Made by a program: the position numbers and the translations under genes
Shown: piece after piece, positions 42,040-60,118 of the stretch
Position numbering within the stretch: the stretch's first letter is position 1
Layout of the letters: every line of letters begins with the position of its first letter
Notes under the pieces: model-generated
What the model was told of the DNA's origin: nothing
Databases searched by the model: none
The model's input: only the letters and a program-made list of their open reading frames with translations
DNA from: Isoetes taiwanensis
Lineage: Eukaryota; Streptophyta; Lycopodiopsida; Isoetales; Isoetaceae
Assembly (NCBI GenBank): GCA_021234155.1
Contig: JAJEKV010000004.1
Span: forward strand, 4,962,109-5,026,108
DNA: 64,000 nt
Direction: 5' to 3'

Positions 42040-43735
42040 GGTCGTACATACTTAAGCTACAAGTCGTCGACCCCGACCACAAGAGTAAGAAGGAAGATGC
42101 TACTTCGGAACGGTTGCCTCGGCCAATTTTTAGGCTAATAAAGAAGTCCCATGATATACCTCTGGATGAAATTTGAGAGCTTTTGCTCTATAGAGGCGTA
42201 GAGTCTGAAATCACTCTTGCATCAGATGCAGAGCCGACCAGCAAAGCTCTTTATAGAATGAGCACTTCCGAGCTAGCATAGCTCAAGAAGCAGTTGTAGG
42301 AGTTGATCGACTTGGCGATCCTTTCGGCCAGGATGGAAGTCTAAAGATGTATATCAACCATTGGCAGCTCAACAAGCAAACGACATAATGGATCAGCCCC
42401 AAGAAGCAAGTTTCTTCTACAAAATTGACTTAAGATCAGACAATCATCAAATAAGGATGAAGAGGGAAGATATTTATAAGATTCCTTCAGAACATGGTAT
42501 GGGCACTATGACTTCACAATAATGCCTATGAGTCTATCGAATGCTCCACCGACTTTTATGCACTTGAGGAACGACATCTTCGAAGATCCCTTGGATGAGT
42601 TCGTCATCAATTTTCTTCACGACATCGTGATCTACAGCAAATCAATGGAAGAGCATGCAGCCCATTTGAGGAAAGCCGTGGAGAAGATAAGACGTCGCCA
42701 CTTATTGGCAAGCTTTTGAAGCATCATTTTGCAATGCCATCTCCACTTCGGCAAGCAAATTCAGCAAGAAGATAGAAGAAGCCATCCCCTCTAACATGGA
42801 GTTCAAGCACATATGGACTAGTCTTTGCAAGAATGCAAGGACGGAAAAAGAAAGAGAGATCTTCAAACATTTTAAAAAGGAAGGCAAACTTTCATATCAC
42901 AAAGAACAACTATGTGTACTTGAAGCATTAGGAGTAAGAAAGTTAATCTTCCATGACACGCATAATAGCCCTATTTCCGACCATGCAGAATCTATAAAGG
43001 CCTACTTCAAGATTAGAAGTAGCTACTTGTGGTCCTAAATGAAGAAGCAGATAGCCAAGTAGATCCAAGAATGTCAGTTGTGTCAGCAGACAAAGGTATA
43101 ACAACTTCAAACCTCTGGAGTTTTGGAACCTTGGGCGGTGCCATATGCCAAGTGGGAAGTCATCGCCATGGATTTCATAGCGGGCCTTCCAAGGACAACA
43201 GGAAGCTTTGAGGCCTTAATGGTTGTGGTAGATAATAGATAACTTATCAAAAGGGCACATTCTTGCCATGCCACACCATAGACACAACTTGGGATCTAGC
43301 CTTGTTGTCTACATAAGAGATTTTTTTTCAGGTTGCACGGAATGCCCGGGTCGATCATCACTTATAGAAACCCGAAGTTCTTTAGCACCGTTTAGCAAGA
43401 CTTCTTCACCAACTTGTGGATGAGTTTTGCTTTTCATTCGCAGTCAAATGGGCAAATGGAGCGCACCAACAAAATTTTGGAGGACACGTTGAGAAACTAT
43501 GTTGGAACAAGCAATCCAAATAGGTCGATTACATCCACCTGGTCGAGTTACGTACAATAATATGAAGCAAGAGTCGTCGAAGATGTCTCCCTCCATGATC
43601 AGTTACAGTTATCAATGCTTGACCCCAGTTATGTGGCATAATCTAGTGCCCAAGGTGGAAGTTTCTCAACAACGACAGCAGATATGCAACAACATGGGCA
43701 TGTCAGAAGAGTCTAGCAGATATACATAAAACTCC
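42040..43735 (+). pseudogene. Damaged pol of element 4 (RT and integrase, RNase H deleted)
   Basis: The RT part has MSLSNAPPTFMHLRNDIFED and FLHDIVIYSKSMEEH at 42522-42715. The catalytic pair is His-Asp instead of Asp-Asp. Directly after LLASF the sequence jumps to CNAIST and KKIEEAIPSNMEFKHIWTSL, which in element 1 follows RNase H, so about 700 bp covering the RT C-terminus and RNase H are deleted near 42718. Integrase pieces follow: [19 protein letters not shown] and, in other frames, MDFIAGLPRTT and SNGQMERTNKIL. Many stops and frame changes are present. Confidence 0.85.
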
Positions 43736-43853
43736 TCAAGAGTTTGTTTTGTTGTGGAGATAAAGTTTGGCTCAAGTAAAGGTCAAGCAAGTGAAGCTTC
43801 GCATCGGCAATTGTAAGTAGCTTGCTCTTAGGTGGGCAGGACCCTTCAAGATT

Positions 43854-44222
43854 TTGGAGCGAGTAGGGAGCCAAGCCTACAAGCTCGACTTACCTACCCA
43901 CTTTAAAGTCCACAAGGTCTTCCATGTGAACCTGTTGAAGAGGCACACTCCAAACCTGGAGGAGGTTTTGGAAACTCCAACTTTGTTGGAGATGACGGAG
44001 GAACAAATTGAAGTAGTGCCCGAGTTAATCCTCGACAAGGCATTCAAGAAGATGAGAAGGTCTCAATTCCTCCAATATTTGGTTAAGTGGAAGCACTTAC
44101 CTGTGGAAGACGCAACTTGGATATTGAAACAGGATCTAGAGAAGCAATACCCGGACTTTATGAAGGAGTTCGACGACCGAGTCATCTCCGAGCTGGTCGA
44201 CGCCGACTTATCAGGTGCTTAG
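43854..44222 (+). CDS. pol: Integrase C-terminus and chromodomain of element 4
   Basis: This open piece of 122 codons, preceded by a broken integrase, has QAYKLDLPTHFKVHKVFHVN and LLKRHTPNLEEVLE. The chromodomain has VVPELILDKAFKKMRR, FLQYLVKWKHLPVEDATWIL and DLEKQYPDF. It is very similar to the chromodomain of element 1 and far better preserved than the rest of element 4. On its own it is not expressible from this locus. Confidence 0.85.
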   Translation: MERVGSQAYKLDLPTHFKVHKVFHVNLLKRHTPNLEEVLETPTLLEMTEEQIEVVPELILDKAFKKMRRSQFLQYLVKWKHLPVEDATWILKQDLEKQYPDFMKEFDDRVISELVDADLSGA

Positions 44223-44302
44223 TTAAGTGTATGTCTTAGTATAGCTCTAGCAAGGCGTATGCATTCGGGCTAGTAGAGTGCATATGCCAAAGTCTTGGAA
44301 GT

Positions 44303-44650
44303 GTAGGCGATGATGAGATACGCTCTAAAGGCATTCTCTAGGTCAGCACGCACCAAGAGTGCGCATGGCCAGGAGGGTCATGTGAGAGGGAAGAGCAGCA
44401 TAGTGGGCGATGATGAGACCATCATTCAGATGATCTCTATGCCACGATGCAGCGCACGCACACCTGACCATGGGGGGGTCATGGTGAGGTATGAGTGATC
44501 ATGCGCGATGATGGGATCGTGAGACGTTCTCTAGCTTAAACCCTCAGGGATATGGGGCACTGCGGGTGTACTCGATCAAGGGGATCGTGTACAAGGTAGC
44601 ACCCGATCATGGGCAATGATAGGATTATCTTAAATGGTCCTTAAGCTCAA
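44303..44650 (+). repeat. Degenerate 100-bp repeats between chromodomain and 3' LTR of element 4
   Basis: The phrase GGGCGATGATGAGA and variants recur at about 44303, 44403, 44500 and 44608, each followed by a variable stretch and then CTCTA or similar. Spacing is roughly 97-108 bp. Confidence 0.6.
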
Positions 44651-45100
44651 ATCCTTATGGGGCCATGATCGAGTGCACGGTAGTAGGGTAACCTTGAGCT
44701 AGTAGTTCGGCTCAAGGAGGTAATTAGGGGGGTGGTCCCCTAAAACCACAAACTTATTAACTTAAATAACATAATGTGCTACTTGTGCAGGCCAGTGAAG
44801 GGAAGCATGGAGGAGGGAGCACGTTACGAGAAGACAGGAGGCATAGATTTTAGACTTAACTATGAACTCCTTAATTTGTTGAATATTATATGTGTATACT
44901 TTTATAATAATAGTTGTTATGGCTATATAATTTTGTATAACTTATAAATATAACCTTATAATTACATAATAAGTAATTAACGAAAAGTTGATCTTTTCAA
45001 TAGAGTTAAGTTCCTATGTTCTTGTTGTGAGTTTTTGCATGACTGTTGCAGGTTCGTCACCTTAGCTAATGCTGAGGACAACATTATCCTAAGGGGAGAA

Positions 45101-46705
45101 TGTGATGTTCGGGGAAATATCGCCATAAATACATTATATTTTAAGGTAAAATCACTATACAAGTCCACCTTCATAGCCTTGTATACCATAGGTTAGTGGC
45201 ATAGGGTGCATGTCTAAGTTATTCATATAACTTAGACACCCTTAGGGTAAGGCCATTTTCTACGTGGCCTTATCCTATTAAGCAACCACCACACGGACCT
45301 ACCCCATTAGAGCCATGTGGCAGTGACATGGAACCCTAACCTATAAATGGCCAAACCCTAACCCTAGGCCATTTTTCAGGCTCCAACAGTCTTGGAACCT
45401 TGTTCACGCTCGAAACTCCGTTTCGAGAACCGTCTGCTATGGCACAGCATAGCACAACAGCCCCCGGAGCTTACGCGCATCAGTAGGAGTGGGAGTTACG
45501 TCAAACCCCTTGAAGGCCATGGAGACGCCAGGAGTAGGAGGGAGTTCCTCAGGAGTAGGTAGAGTTCTTTGTAGCTCATCTGGAAGTTAGGACTCCAAAC
45601 GAGTTAACATTTCGTGTCTCTAGTAAAGCCCTCCTAGAACCCTCAGTTTAGATCTTGAACCCTAATCAATGAACCCTAACTGTAAGTTATATGTATATGA
45701 TTAGGTTTAGATGTTATTCTCATTATTACCATGTATGTGGATATGTGATGTTGGTTGATCATGTTTGCTCCTCTTGTATTGGGAAGGGGGGTAGAGACCT
45801 AGTAGCCATTACTTAGTGATGCTCCTAGTTTAGACCCTTTACTTCCTATTATTATGCGGAATGTGCATAGGAACCCACCGGGCTACGGGGGCTATGATAC
45901 GACTTAGCACTACAGGCGAGATGGAGGGTCCATGCTGAGCGCGGCTACTGGGGACCCCATAGCAGGCTAGGCTTATGGCCGGTCACTTCGAGTGGGCCGG
46001 GCATGGGTCCGACACCTTCTGGGGAAATAGTGTCGCCCTGCCTCTCAAGAGCTGCAGGTGACGATCTGGCTCTTGTTTTGGGGGTTAAGTCGGGGAAGAA
46101 TCGTGTGTCGCCACGATTCTCTAACCGCCCGTGGAACCTCTAGACCCCGGGAAGGAGAGATGGAACCCTTCTTGCCTCGATGGACCGGGGAGATGCAACC
46201 TGGAGCAGTCTCGATGGGTGATACCATGAGATTGCGTATCCGGAAGGCTAGAGTCATACCAGAGCCCGACCTAGCCCATCTGCAAAGTATGCACAGGATG
46301 GGCGGATGGAGTGGTCAACCCTAGCCATTGTCTCAAGCCAGCCCCGCCATTGTTATGACCCGGCCTGCTCTATCTTGAGGCCTAGTTGTCAGTCTACCTC
46401 CCCATGTGTCTGAGCCTTGGGTAGGAGCTCTCATATTTTATAGCACATGTTTATCTCTATTGTGTTGATGGATGTATGGATGAGCTACCCTTCGAGGTAG
46501 TTCGATGTATTGTTGTTGCTAGTTCTGACGTTGTTTATGCTTCCGTTGTTATAGGAGTCCATAGGGGAAGGACGCGCAAGATGCCTTCGTGTCCCCTTCC
46601 CGCACTAGGGATAGGGAGTGCGGGCCCGTATGGCCGGAGGACCGGATGGGGGATTTCCTACGGAGTGTACGGCCGGGAGCCGTATATTTTGTAGGGAGCA
46701 TCACA
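45101..46705 (+). repeat. 3' LTR of element 4
   Basis: The LTR is 1605 bp, starts TGTGATGTTC after the polypurine tract AAGGGGAGAA, and ends GCATCACA. It shares central segments such as ATTGGGAAGGGGGGTAGAGA with the other LTRs. Its 3' end has TACGG...CCGTATA pairing near 46660-46690. Confidence 0.9.
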
Positions 46706-46710
46706 ATCTC

Positions 46711-48400
46711 CTTCTTCAGGAATCAAACTACCAAAAGATACATAGTGCAGTCAATTTTGATCCATCACCACTCTTTGATATTTCCCACATACGAATGAAT
46801 TTTGACCAGATCAGACCCAATTTAGAAACCTCATTAAAAAACCTTTCCAGAAAAGTAAAAATCACATGAAAAGGATCTCTGATCGTCGAGATATGATGCT
46901 CCAAAATTCGGCCAGTAAAACTGCCAAAAATTGCTTCTACTACTCCTAATCCAAGTACTTAATGCATAATACGGTTAATATACCAGAATCGTCACATCTC
47001 CCCATATAAAAACTTTGATACGCATGTAGATAGATTGCAAATTGTACTAACTCGCTGACCAAACCAAAGTACAATAACAAGCACATAGAATCTGATGCAA
47101 AGAATCAGATGTGTAATCATTGGAAATATTCACGCACCCATCCACCTGGACGAAATTGAAATTCAAAGAATTGCTCACTACACGATGAAAACACAAATAA
47201 CTAGAAGGGTAAAAAAAGCTCTTCCTTTTTGCACAAGCAACAACTTTCAATTCCACATTCATGTATTCCCAATTCATGAATGGGCAATGTTTCGTGCATC
47301 AATACCTTAGTTGTTTTTTACTATTTACTTGGAAATATTGCTATGATTATCAGATCTTATGTGTGTGGTAGATTTTACGATTTCATGCATATTTGCAAAG
47401 ATTTGAAGGCAATATTTGAATTTCTTTTGGCCCTTTGGGCATGATGTACAGGTAGGATCTTAAACTGCCACACCCGAGGTTCAATGTATGACCAACATTG
47501 ATCTAGTAAGGGAGGCCTTCAAATCCATTATCCCGATTCAAGTATGATCAACCGGTCCTGTCATAAAGACCTTACATCTGTGCCATATGTACTAGATAAT
47601 CATATGCAAGCAACTCCTTGCATAAGGTATCACGGCTAGGTAATGGTTTGGCTTCTATATGTACATAGAATGTAATGTAGCTATTGTACTCATGACGTGA
47701 TGATGACTAGATTAACGTCCTTCAATTGGAAAAAAAAATAATTATTTTACACTGTTTTAGGAAAAGCATTCATGAATGTTTACAGGGCTTCTACAAGCAT
47801 TGAATTTGGAGAAATTAAAACCATTATTCTTTGCTCTTGTGCTTCTGGAAATAATGCATCTAAATCTCTATCCCTTTTTGTAGCAAAATTGATATTCGTT
47901 TTGTTTCAAATAGGTTAATGTGTGGCTTCCGACATGGGTTCCTAGGTTCATATCGATGCCAGTTCCAGATAGGAGCTTGGCGCATCAAAAGCTTGCTTTT
48001 GAATGTATTAGGTCCTTCCAATTTTTTCTCAGTGATTCATAATATTGGTATTCATGGGAATTATACATATTTTAATACACATTGTAAATTCCACCTATAT
48101 GCCTTGATCTAGGATAATTCCCAAAATATATTGTAATCTTGAATTAAGCAAAAATGATAAGATAGATGTGATATGAACAACATATGATTCAATGTCACTT
48201 TATATCTATAGTGAAAACGCATAGTTATTTTCCCTTTCTTCCATGATCTGTATTCCCTTAGAAATCTTTCTTCATGATATATAAGATGGAAAAAATATCA
48301 TAAATCTACTAGGGAAGTGAAAATTTTGGATACGGTTTGGTTCCCCTATATGCCCTATTCTAAGTTCTAATTATAATGTACGCTATTCTCTTGCATTCTC
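46711..48400. other. Intergenic DNA with no recognised gene
   Basis: AT-rich, with only short frames. I see no domain signature or clear repeat boundary. Confidence 0.4.
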
Positions 48401-54426
<6,026 letters not shown>

Positions 54427-54775
54427 GGAAGCTGCCGACCTAATAATCTTTGTCTGAGGGAAGCTGTAACCTAATAATTTATTACCTGTGCTTGCAGGAA
54501 AGCCATGAGTATCACTGATGCATTTTTTGATGTGGGCATGAGCTCTCCGCATGCATGAAATAATGATTGTTTTTGAAGGTGACAATGCTAGAAACAGAAA
54601 GGCATTAATCAAATGCAGTTTACAGTTTTGAAATCCAGGACTGCATTTCTTTGCTGAAGAAACCTGAACAATAAAGAGTGCCTGTTAACTGGCTTCAGGA
54701 TATAATTGTCAGCTTTCATTGGGGTTTCATGGTTGCTGGTGATAATTCATTTCTGGCTAATGGAGCCGAAGTTAT
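54427..54775 (+). other. 3' untranslated region of the isomerase gene
   Basis: Follows the TAG at 54424-54426. AATAAA at 54670-54675 is a candidate polyadenylation signal. The 130-nt hairpin begins about 100 bases further on. Confidence 0.55.
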
Positions 54776-54905
54776 GTAGAATGGCATGGGGTCAGCCATT
54801 CTTGCTGCCCCCATGAGCTGAAGACATGAGCTCCAGAATCAGGGACGCCCTGATATTCTGCAGCTCATGGGGGCAGCAAGAATGGCTGACCCCATGCCAT
54901 TCTAC
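54776..54905. repeat. 130-nt near-perfect hairpin downstream of the isomerase gene
   Basis: Arms at 54776-54820 and 54861-54905 are complementary at all 45 positions. The 40 bases between them also pair (CAGAATCAGGG against CCCTGATATTCTG with a 2-base bulge), leaving a loop of about three bases. The whole unit could fold into one rod. It may be a young foldback MITE or a small-RNA precursor. Confidence 0.95.
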
Positions 54906-55039
54906 TACATCAAGGTAAGGCAGACCGGATTCTACGGGTTTTGGAGGGGCGATTTGTCATTCTTGACAAGAATGATTCAAGAAGATGCAAGAACGGTGAT
55001 CCACTTACCCTGACTGACAGTATGTGAAGTCAGCAACGT

Positions 55040-55122
55040 CTCCAATTTTGGGGCATCATCTAATTCCTTACAACAATTCAATCTTGGGGCATCATCTAAT
55101 TCCTTACAACAATTCAATCTTG
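55040..55122. repeat. Tandem duplication of about 37 bp
   Basis: The phrase CATCATCTAATTCCTTACAA followed by CAATTCAATCTTGGG occurs twice head to tail with almost no differences. Confidence 0.9.
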
Positions 55123-55915
55123 GGATATTTCATCCCACTGGCAGGCTTGGCTGTTTTATCAGCCACCCTGCAAGCATGGCCCAACGATGTAGAATTACAG
55201 AAATGACAGTTGCAGGAGGATGTAACAAATTGTCGAGAAGGCTTGGGTCTCTTATCCCTTCAGCGACCATTAGCATTATGGTAGAGGGTTATATAGGAAC
55301 TAAGGTTATATAGGAACTAAACTACTAGAAGCCATTGCGGTTAAGATCGTCAACTCTTTCCATTCACTTGGATAAGAGTACCAATTCTTTTCATTTGCTT
55401 GAACAAGAGTGTCAACTCTTTCCAAGACAAGGATCATGATCTCATAAATAACACCAACAATTTATGACGATCATAGTCATTGTAGCTAAGATTTAAGTTT
55501 GTATATAAAATTTTTCATTTGTACTAAAATTTTAGACTCCAATCTAAAATTTTTATTGCATCTATTAAATACTTATGGCACCAACCACACTCATAATAAA
55601 GAAACAATATAATCAGAGATATAAAGTCACCTTAATAAACCACTATTTACCAGATCTACTAGTTATGTGGTAACCAATCTGCAACTTGCTCCTCTCTTGC
55701 TCCATGTGTGCTAGATGAACCGCTTTCTTTTCAGCCTTATTCTTTTCTGCTAGAAGTTCTTGCATTTACTTCCTCCATATCATTTGAGATTTATACCTTC
55801 AGTACCTTTTCTGAACTGTGGAGGATATTCCATTTTCGCAGCAGTCTTATTCTCTGAATCATACCTCTGATTATGAATTAAGGATAAGGATGAATCATTT
55901 GGGTTCTCAGGATAA
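55123..55915. other. Intergenic DNA with no recognised gene
   Basis: AT-rich. A short repeat around TTATATAGGAACTAA occurs twice near 55289-55320. Confidence 0.4.
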
Positions 55916-56055
55916 GGATTTCTATTCCAGTTTGCAATCACCAGCACCAACTAGATGACTTGCAAACCTCAAGAATAGCCAGAATAAGAATCTCTATTCC
56001 CTTTTGCAATCTCCAGCACCAACCGGATGACTTGCAAACGTTAAGAATAGCCAGG
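55916..56055. repeat. Tandem duplication of about 72 bp
   Basis: Two copies share CTCCAGCACCAAC or CACCAGCACCAAC, GATGACTTGCAAAC and AAGAATAGCCAG. They lie directly left of the primer-site-like sequence at 56055. Confidence 0.85.
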
Positions 56056-56080
56056 CTCTAACACCAATTGTTATGGATCA
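56055..56080 (-). mobile_element. Possible LTR/primer-site junction of an old retrotransposon
   Basis: On the minus strand this reads GTGATCCATAACA, then AT, then TGGTGTTAGAGC, close to the tRNA-iMet primer site TGGTATCAGAGC placed just after an LTR ending in CA. The LTR would extend rightwards from 56069, but I could not find its other end or a second LTR. Confidence 0.35.
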
Positions 56081-57983
56081 CACTAATGAACCATATATTT
56101 TATATCTCTAAACCTTTATTCAAGACTTCTTTGGACAACTCACGATCTCACAATCTGTAATCCATCCAGAATTGCTACACAATCCACAATCAAACTATTA
56201 GCAATGACACACAGAATATAAGCTATATGAATAACTCAAATTGGCCAAGCTCTAGTTCACCAAAACCAGAGCTAGGTCCAAATACAATAATCAATCTGTG
56301 GCAATTCACCACCCAACTGGGTCATTTGGTGGTAAAGAACTGGCAGAATTATGGCAAGGCATGATAATCAGCTTCCACTGGTAGCAGCTCCTCCCTCGAG
56401 CTACCAGTCCTCAATATAAAACACCAGGAATTAGGCCCAAGGATAGTAATAGATTATTAAACAAGAACATTAGAAGCTCTAGAAAAAAGTAATGGCTTTC
56501 TTAGAATCAGATTCAAGTGGGAATGAGTAGAGCAGTCTTCTTTGACCCCATGTCACCTCTTTCAACCATATCTCTCTCATTCGGATGAACTAGATGAAGT
56601 GCTACCCTAATTCAGAAACTAGACTCTGAGACGGTTCCATTGAAGTGAGAGTCACCCAAATCCAATCTCTCTCTGGTTGTGGAGATATGTATAATCGAAG
56701 TTCAACTTCTATTTATAGATCTCTGCTTTAACTTTAGCCCTTTCTTATTTAGAAGCCTTTTTGGCATCATAATTAAATATAGACCGTAGGTTGCCTTTAT
56801 TGCCTTGCCTTACCAATAATTTGCCAAACTTAGATAACTATGCTAGTCTACCAAGACTAATATCTAAGACCACTCCCCAGAGCTACCATATTCGTATCAA
56901 TCTCAACAGTTGAATTTGGACTGGTTATTAGTCGTAATATTCTGGTCACAATTTGATACAGACAAAGCTTGTTTATCATAATAAATAGACAGCAGTCTAT
57001 TTATCATGTTTATCCATGAGTATCGGTCGAATTCAATTGGCGACAAAGACTAACTACTGTAGAGGATGGAGCAGACTTTGAAGAAGAGGATAGCTGCCAT
57101 ATTTTGCTCCAATCTGTCCTTGCCTTGTCAAAATGACAACGAAAATCGGGCTTGAATCTACCGAAAAGAGAATTGAAGGCTTGAATCCATCGAATATCCT
57201 TCATATTCACCTGTTAGGAATACTGCATTCTCTGTTTTGAGTATATCACTTGAGTTTCCTCTATTTTCCATTGCCATCAGGATTTAAACCTAGATGCCAT
57301 GCACTGTTTATCAACCCCATCAGATCTAGAGCACATCATCAGCAATAAGCTAAACCTTACAACAAATTTTCAGCATGCATCGAAGACTTCTAAGATGTTT
57401 TTAGGCTGTTTCAACCAAGCTCATGCATTCCTCTGTTATGCATAGTCGTATGCCGAAATCTGCTGAACAAATTTGCCTCGGACCTCCCGGTTAAAGGGGT
57501 TGAATCATTGTGCTCGTCCATTATAGCAAAAATAAATGGGCTCGCCCATTTATTTGTCGTAATGGGCTCTCCCAAGGGTTTAACCCCTTCATTATCAAAT
57601 CCAAGTAAAGAGTTATACAAGGATGAATAAAATGCTAGAGATGGTTCCTAGCTTAGCTGCTAGGCTCATGAACTTAAGGATCTAGGGTTTCAACATGGAT
57701 AATATTGTGTCAAGGCAATTAAATTGGAAAAAGAACACAAGTATCAAACCTCAAGGACATGCATCTTAAGGGATAAATATGAGATGAGTATGGAGTATGA
57801 AAATCATAAAGCGCAAGTGGTGCAAGGTATGCTTTAGGGTATGGAGGCAAGCATAAAGAAAGCAAGGAACTGCATAAAGCGCAAGCAAGGCAAGAAGCCT
57901 ACGTAGAGAGACATCAAGCAGATAGGAGTTTTGAGCAAAATAATGAAGTGCGATTTAAAATTGCGGTCACGAAAGGGGGAGCC
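56081..57983. other. Old repeat-like DNA, no recognised gene
   Basis: May include the body of the LTR starting at 56069. No reading frame with a family signature was found. The right part (57640-57983) is A/G-rich and directly flanks the solo LTR. Confidence 0.3.
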
Positions 57984-59476
57984 TGTGACGTTCCAATACG
58001 ATATACGGTCTCAAGACGTATACCGTATTGCACCGTCACGCGTACACGCCGCCCAGTCGACGTGTACGCCGACATACACCCAAGCAAGGACGCCCTAGGG
58101 GGCAACTTGCAATGGTGCGCACACTTAGCAATGCGCGCACCTTTAGACCTTTAACCCATTAAAGTAGACCAAGGGTCATGGAAAACCCTAAACCTAACTA
58201 ATAGCCTACATAAGGCACCAAACCCTAACATTCCCTTTTTCGCCCACAGACCTTCTGAGCTCCGATTCGCGCGCCTGAGGAGTCAATTCCAACTCCCACG
58301 ATCTGCCAGTACGCCCCAGCTTGTCAGATCATCCTTCCGACCGCATCCCAAAGCGTAATCAGAGACATGGACGCCGGATCAAGAGGAGGAACCGGGGATC
58401 GGTATTTGGTCGTGAATAGCTTAAACCTCATTCCAGCCTTTGAACCAAAGTAGGGTTTAGCCTATTAGATCGCCCTTAGTAGCCAAAGCAGACCCTGAGA
58501 TTGACTCTAACTAAAGAATTAACTCTATGTATTAGATTAATTCTTATTATTTATGATCATATGATGGATGATTGTATTCTGTGGACTCATTGTATTAGGA
58601 AGGGGGGTAGAGACTTAAAGCTTAGTAGATGATGCTCCTAGCTAGTCCCTCTTAGTGCATTACTAGATTCGGCCTGTCACGAGCCCACCACGGTTGTGAG
58701 TGAAGGGCCGACCGGGCTTAGAATGAGGTTAGGTGTTCTAACCCTCCCCCGATCCCTCCGGGTGTGTAAGGCCTACCGGGGATCAGAGTGACTAGGTCTA
58801 ATGGCTTGCCACTGCATGTGGGTAAGGCATGGGCTCGACACCCGTGGGGTGATGCGTCACTCTCCAGTGGGTCGAAGTCGAATAAGGGCAGTGGCCCTCT
58901 AGTCACCTTGGGTTAGCATGTAGATCTCTGGAGGGAGTGATCCCTACCTGCCCCATCGGGACTGGGGAGATGTAACCCAGGAATAGCCCCTTTGGCTATG
59001 CACCCGGTGGGCTCTGGTCAGTCCCAACACTTTTTCAACCTACTACGCAAAATGTGCAATGGGAGGGGCGGATGGAGTGGACAACCCTAAGCCATGTTCT
59101 TATGCCAGCCAAATCCATTGCCATGAATTCTGTCTGCAATGAACTCTGGAGACCCAAGCCGTCAGTCATCCCTTTGAGTTTGAGCCTTGGGTAGGAACTC
59201 CCATATGTATGGTGCTGATCTTGTCTATGCAGATGTGATGGACCACCCTTCGAGGTGGATATATGATGTTATGTTACTGACGTGTATGTTTATGCTTCCG
59301 CAGCTAGGTAGGCCCTGAGGAAGACGGGGTAAAATGACCCTTCCACTCTTCCCACTGTGGACTCTAGGCGGTCACAGTGATATGTGGAGGGCCCGGTACC
59401 AGTGTGGAGCTGGTGCGGGGGATGAACTCCTATTTGTATACGGTGCGGGCATCGTATATGAGCAGGGGACGTCACA
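57984..59476 (+). repeat. Solo LTR with GAGCC target duplication
   Basis: This 1493-bp LTR runs from TGTGACG to CGTCACA and is flanked by GAGCC at 57979-57983 and 59477-59481. No internal region lies on either side, so it is the product of LTR-LTR recombination. Edge hairpins are present: GTATACCGTATTG pairs with CAATACGATATAC at the start, and ATACGGTG with CATCGTAT at the end. The middle closely resembles the element 2 LTR. Confidence 0.96.
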
Positions 59477-59481
59477 GAGCC

Positions 59482-60118
59482 CTTGGCTAGTAGCTGACAT
59501 TGCTCTTGTGTGCATTGCTTGGCAATGTGAGCATGAGCATGAGGATATGCTCCTTGCGGATCTTATAAGAGATCTAGATTTTCTTCTCTGATACCCTGAG
59601 ACGTAGGAAATCTCCTTGGAAGTCTCAAATTCTTCCCTTGTCTTTCAAGCTGTTTTGGCTATTAATAGCCTTATCTCCCCTTGGCTCATTGGCATAGAGG
59701 TTCTGGTTAATGTGCGGTGTCGTTGTTGTCGATCTCGTCTCGGATGGCAGAATGACTATTATTAACCTATTTCCTAGACAAGCAAACATGCTACATGATT
59801 GTTTTTATGATTAATCATACAAGCGTTACACGAAAACATCAGAGCTATATATACGTAGATAGATAGTATATTAAGTCATAACCATCATTCATTTAAATTA
59901 GATTTATGTCCGTTCCAGCATACCCTTGTTTCAATATAGTGTTATGGTGTGTGACATGTTGTTTTGCAAGGTTGTAAATTTTTACATTATAGTAGTGTGT
60001 GGTTTAACATTTTCCTGTTTTAGCGAGAGGAATGTGGTGTTTGATTAGCATTTGTTAACAATACATCAATATGCACATAACACTTTTTACATTGTATTCA
60101 CTTGATATGAAGATTACA
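59482..60118. other. Intergenic DNA with no recognised gene
   Basis: AT-rich sequence between the solo LTR and the minus-strand gene. It probably includes the 3' end of that gene near 60050-60118. Confidence 0.4.

Larger units (their letters stand above)
38286..46705 (+). mobile_element. Element 4: degenerate chromodomain Ty3/gypsy element, 5' LTR missing
   Basis: From left to right: H3-tail relic and charged coil (38301-39190), two nested hairpins, ORF-X relic (39920-40280), decayed gag and protease, a pol with a large deletion, chromodomain (43854-44222), repeat-bearing spacer, polypurine tract (45091-45100) and 3' LTR (45101-46705). The plan is that of element 1 but the sequence is distinct and far more decayed. 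No 5' LTR or primer site was found before 38286, so the left boundary is uncertain. ATCTC follows the 3' LTR. Confidence 0.85.
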
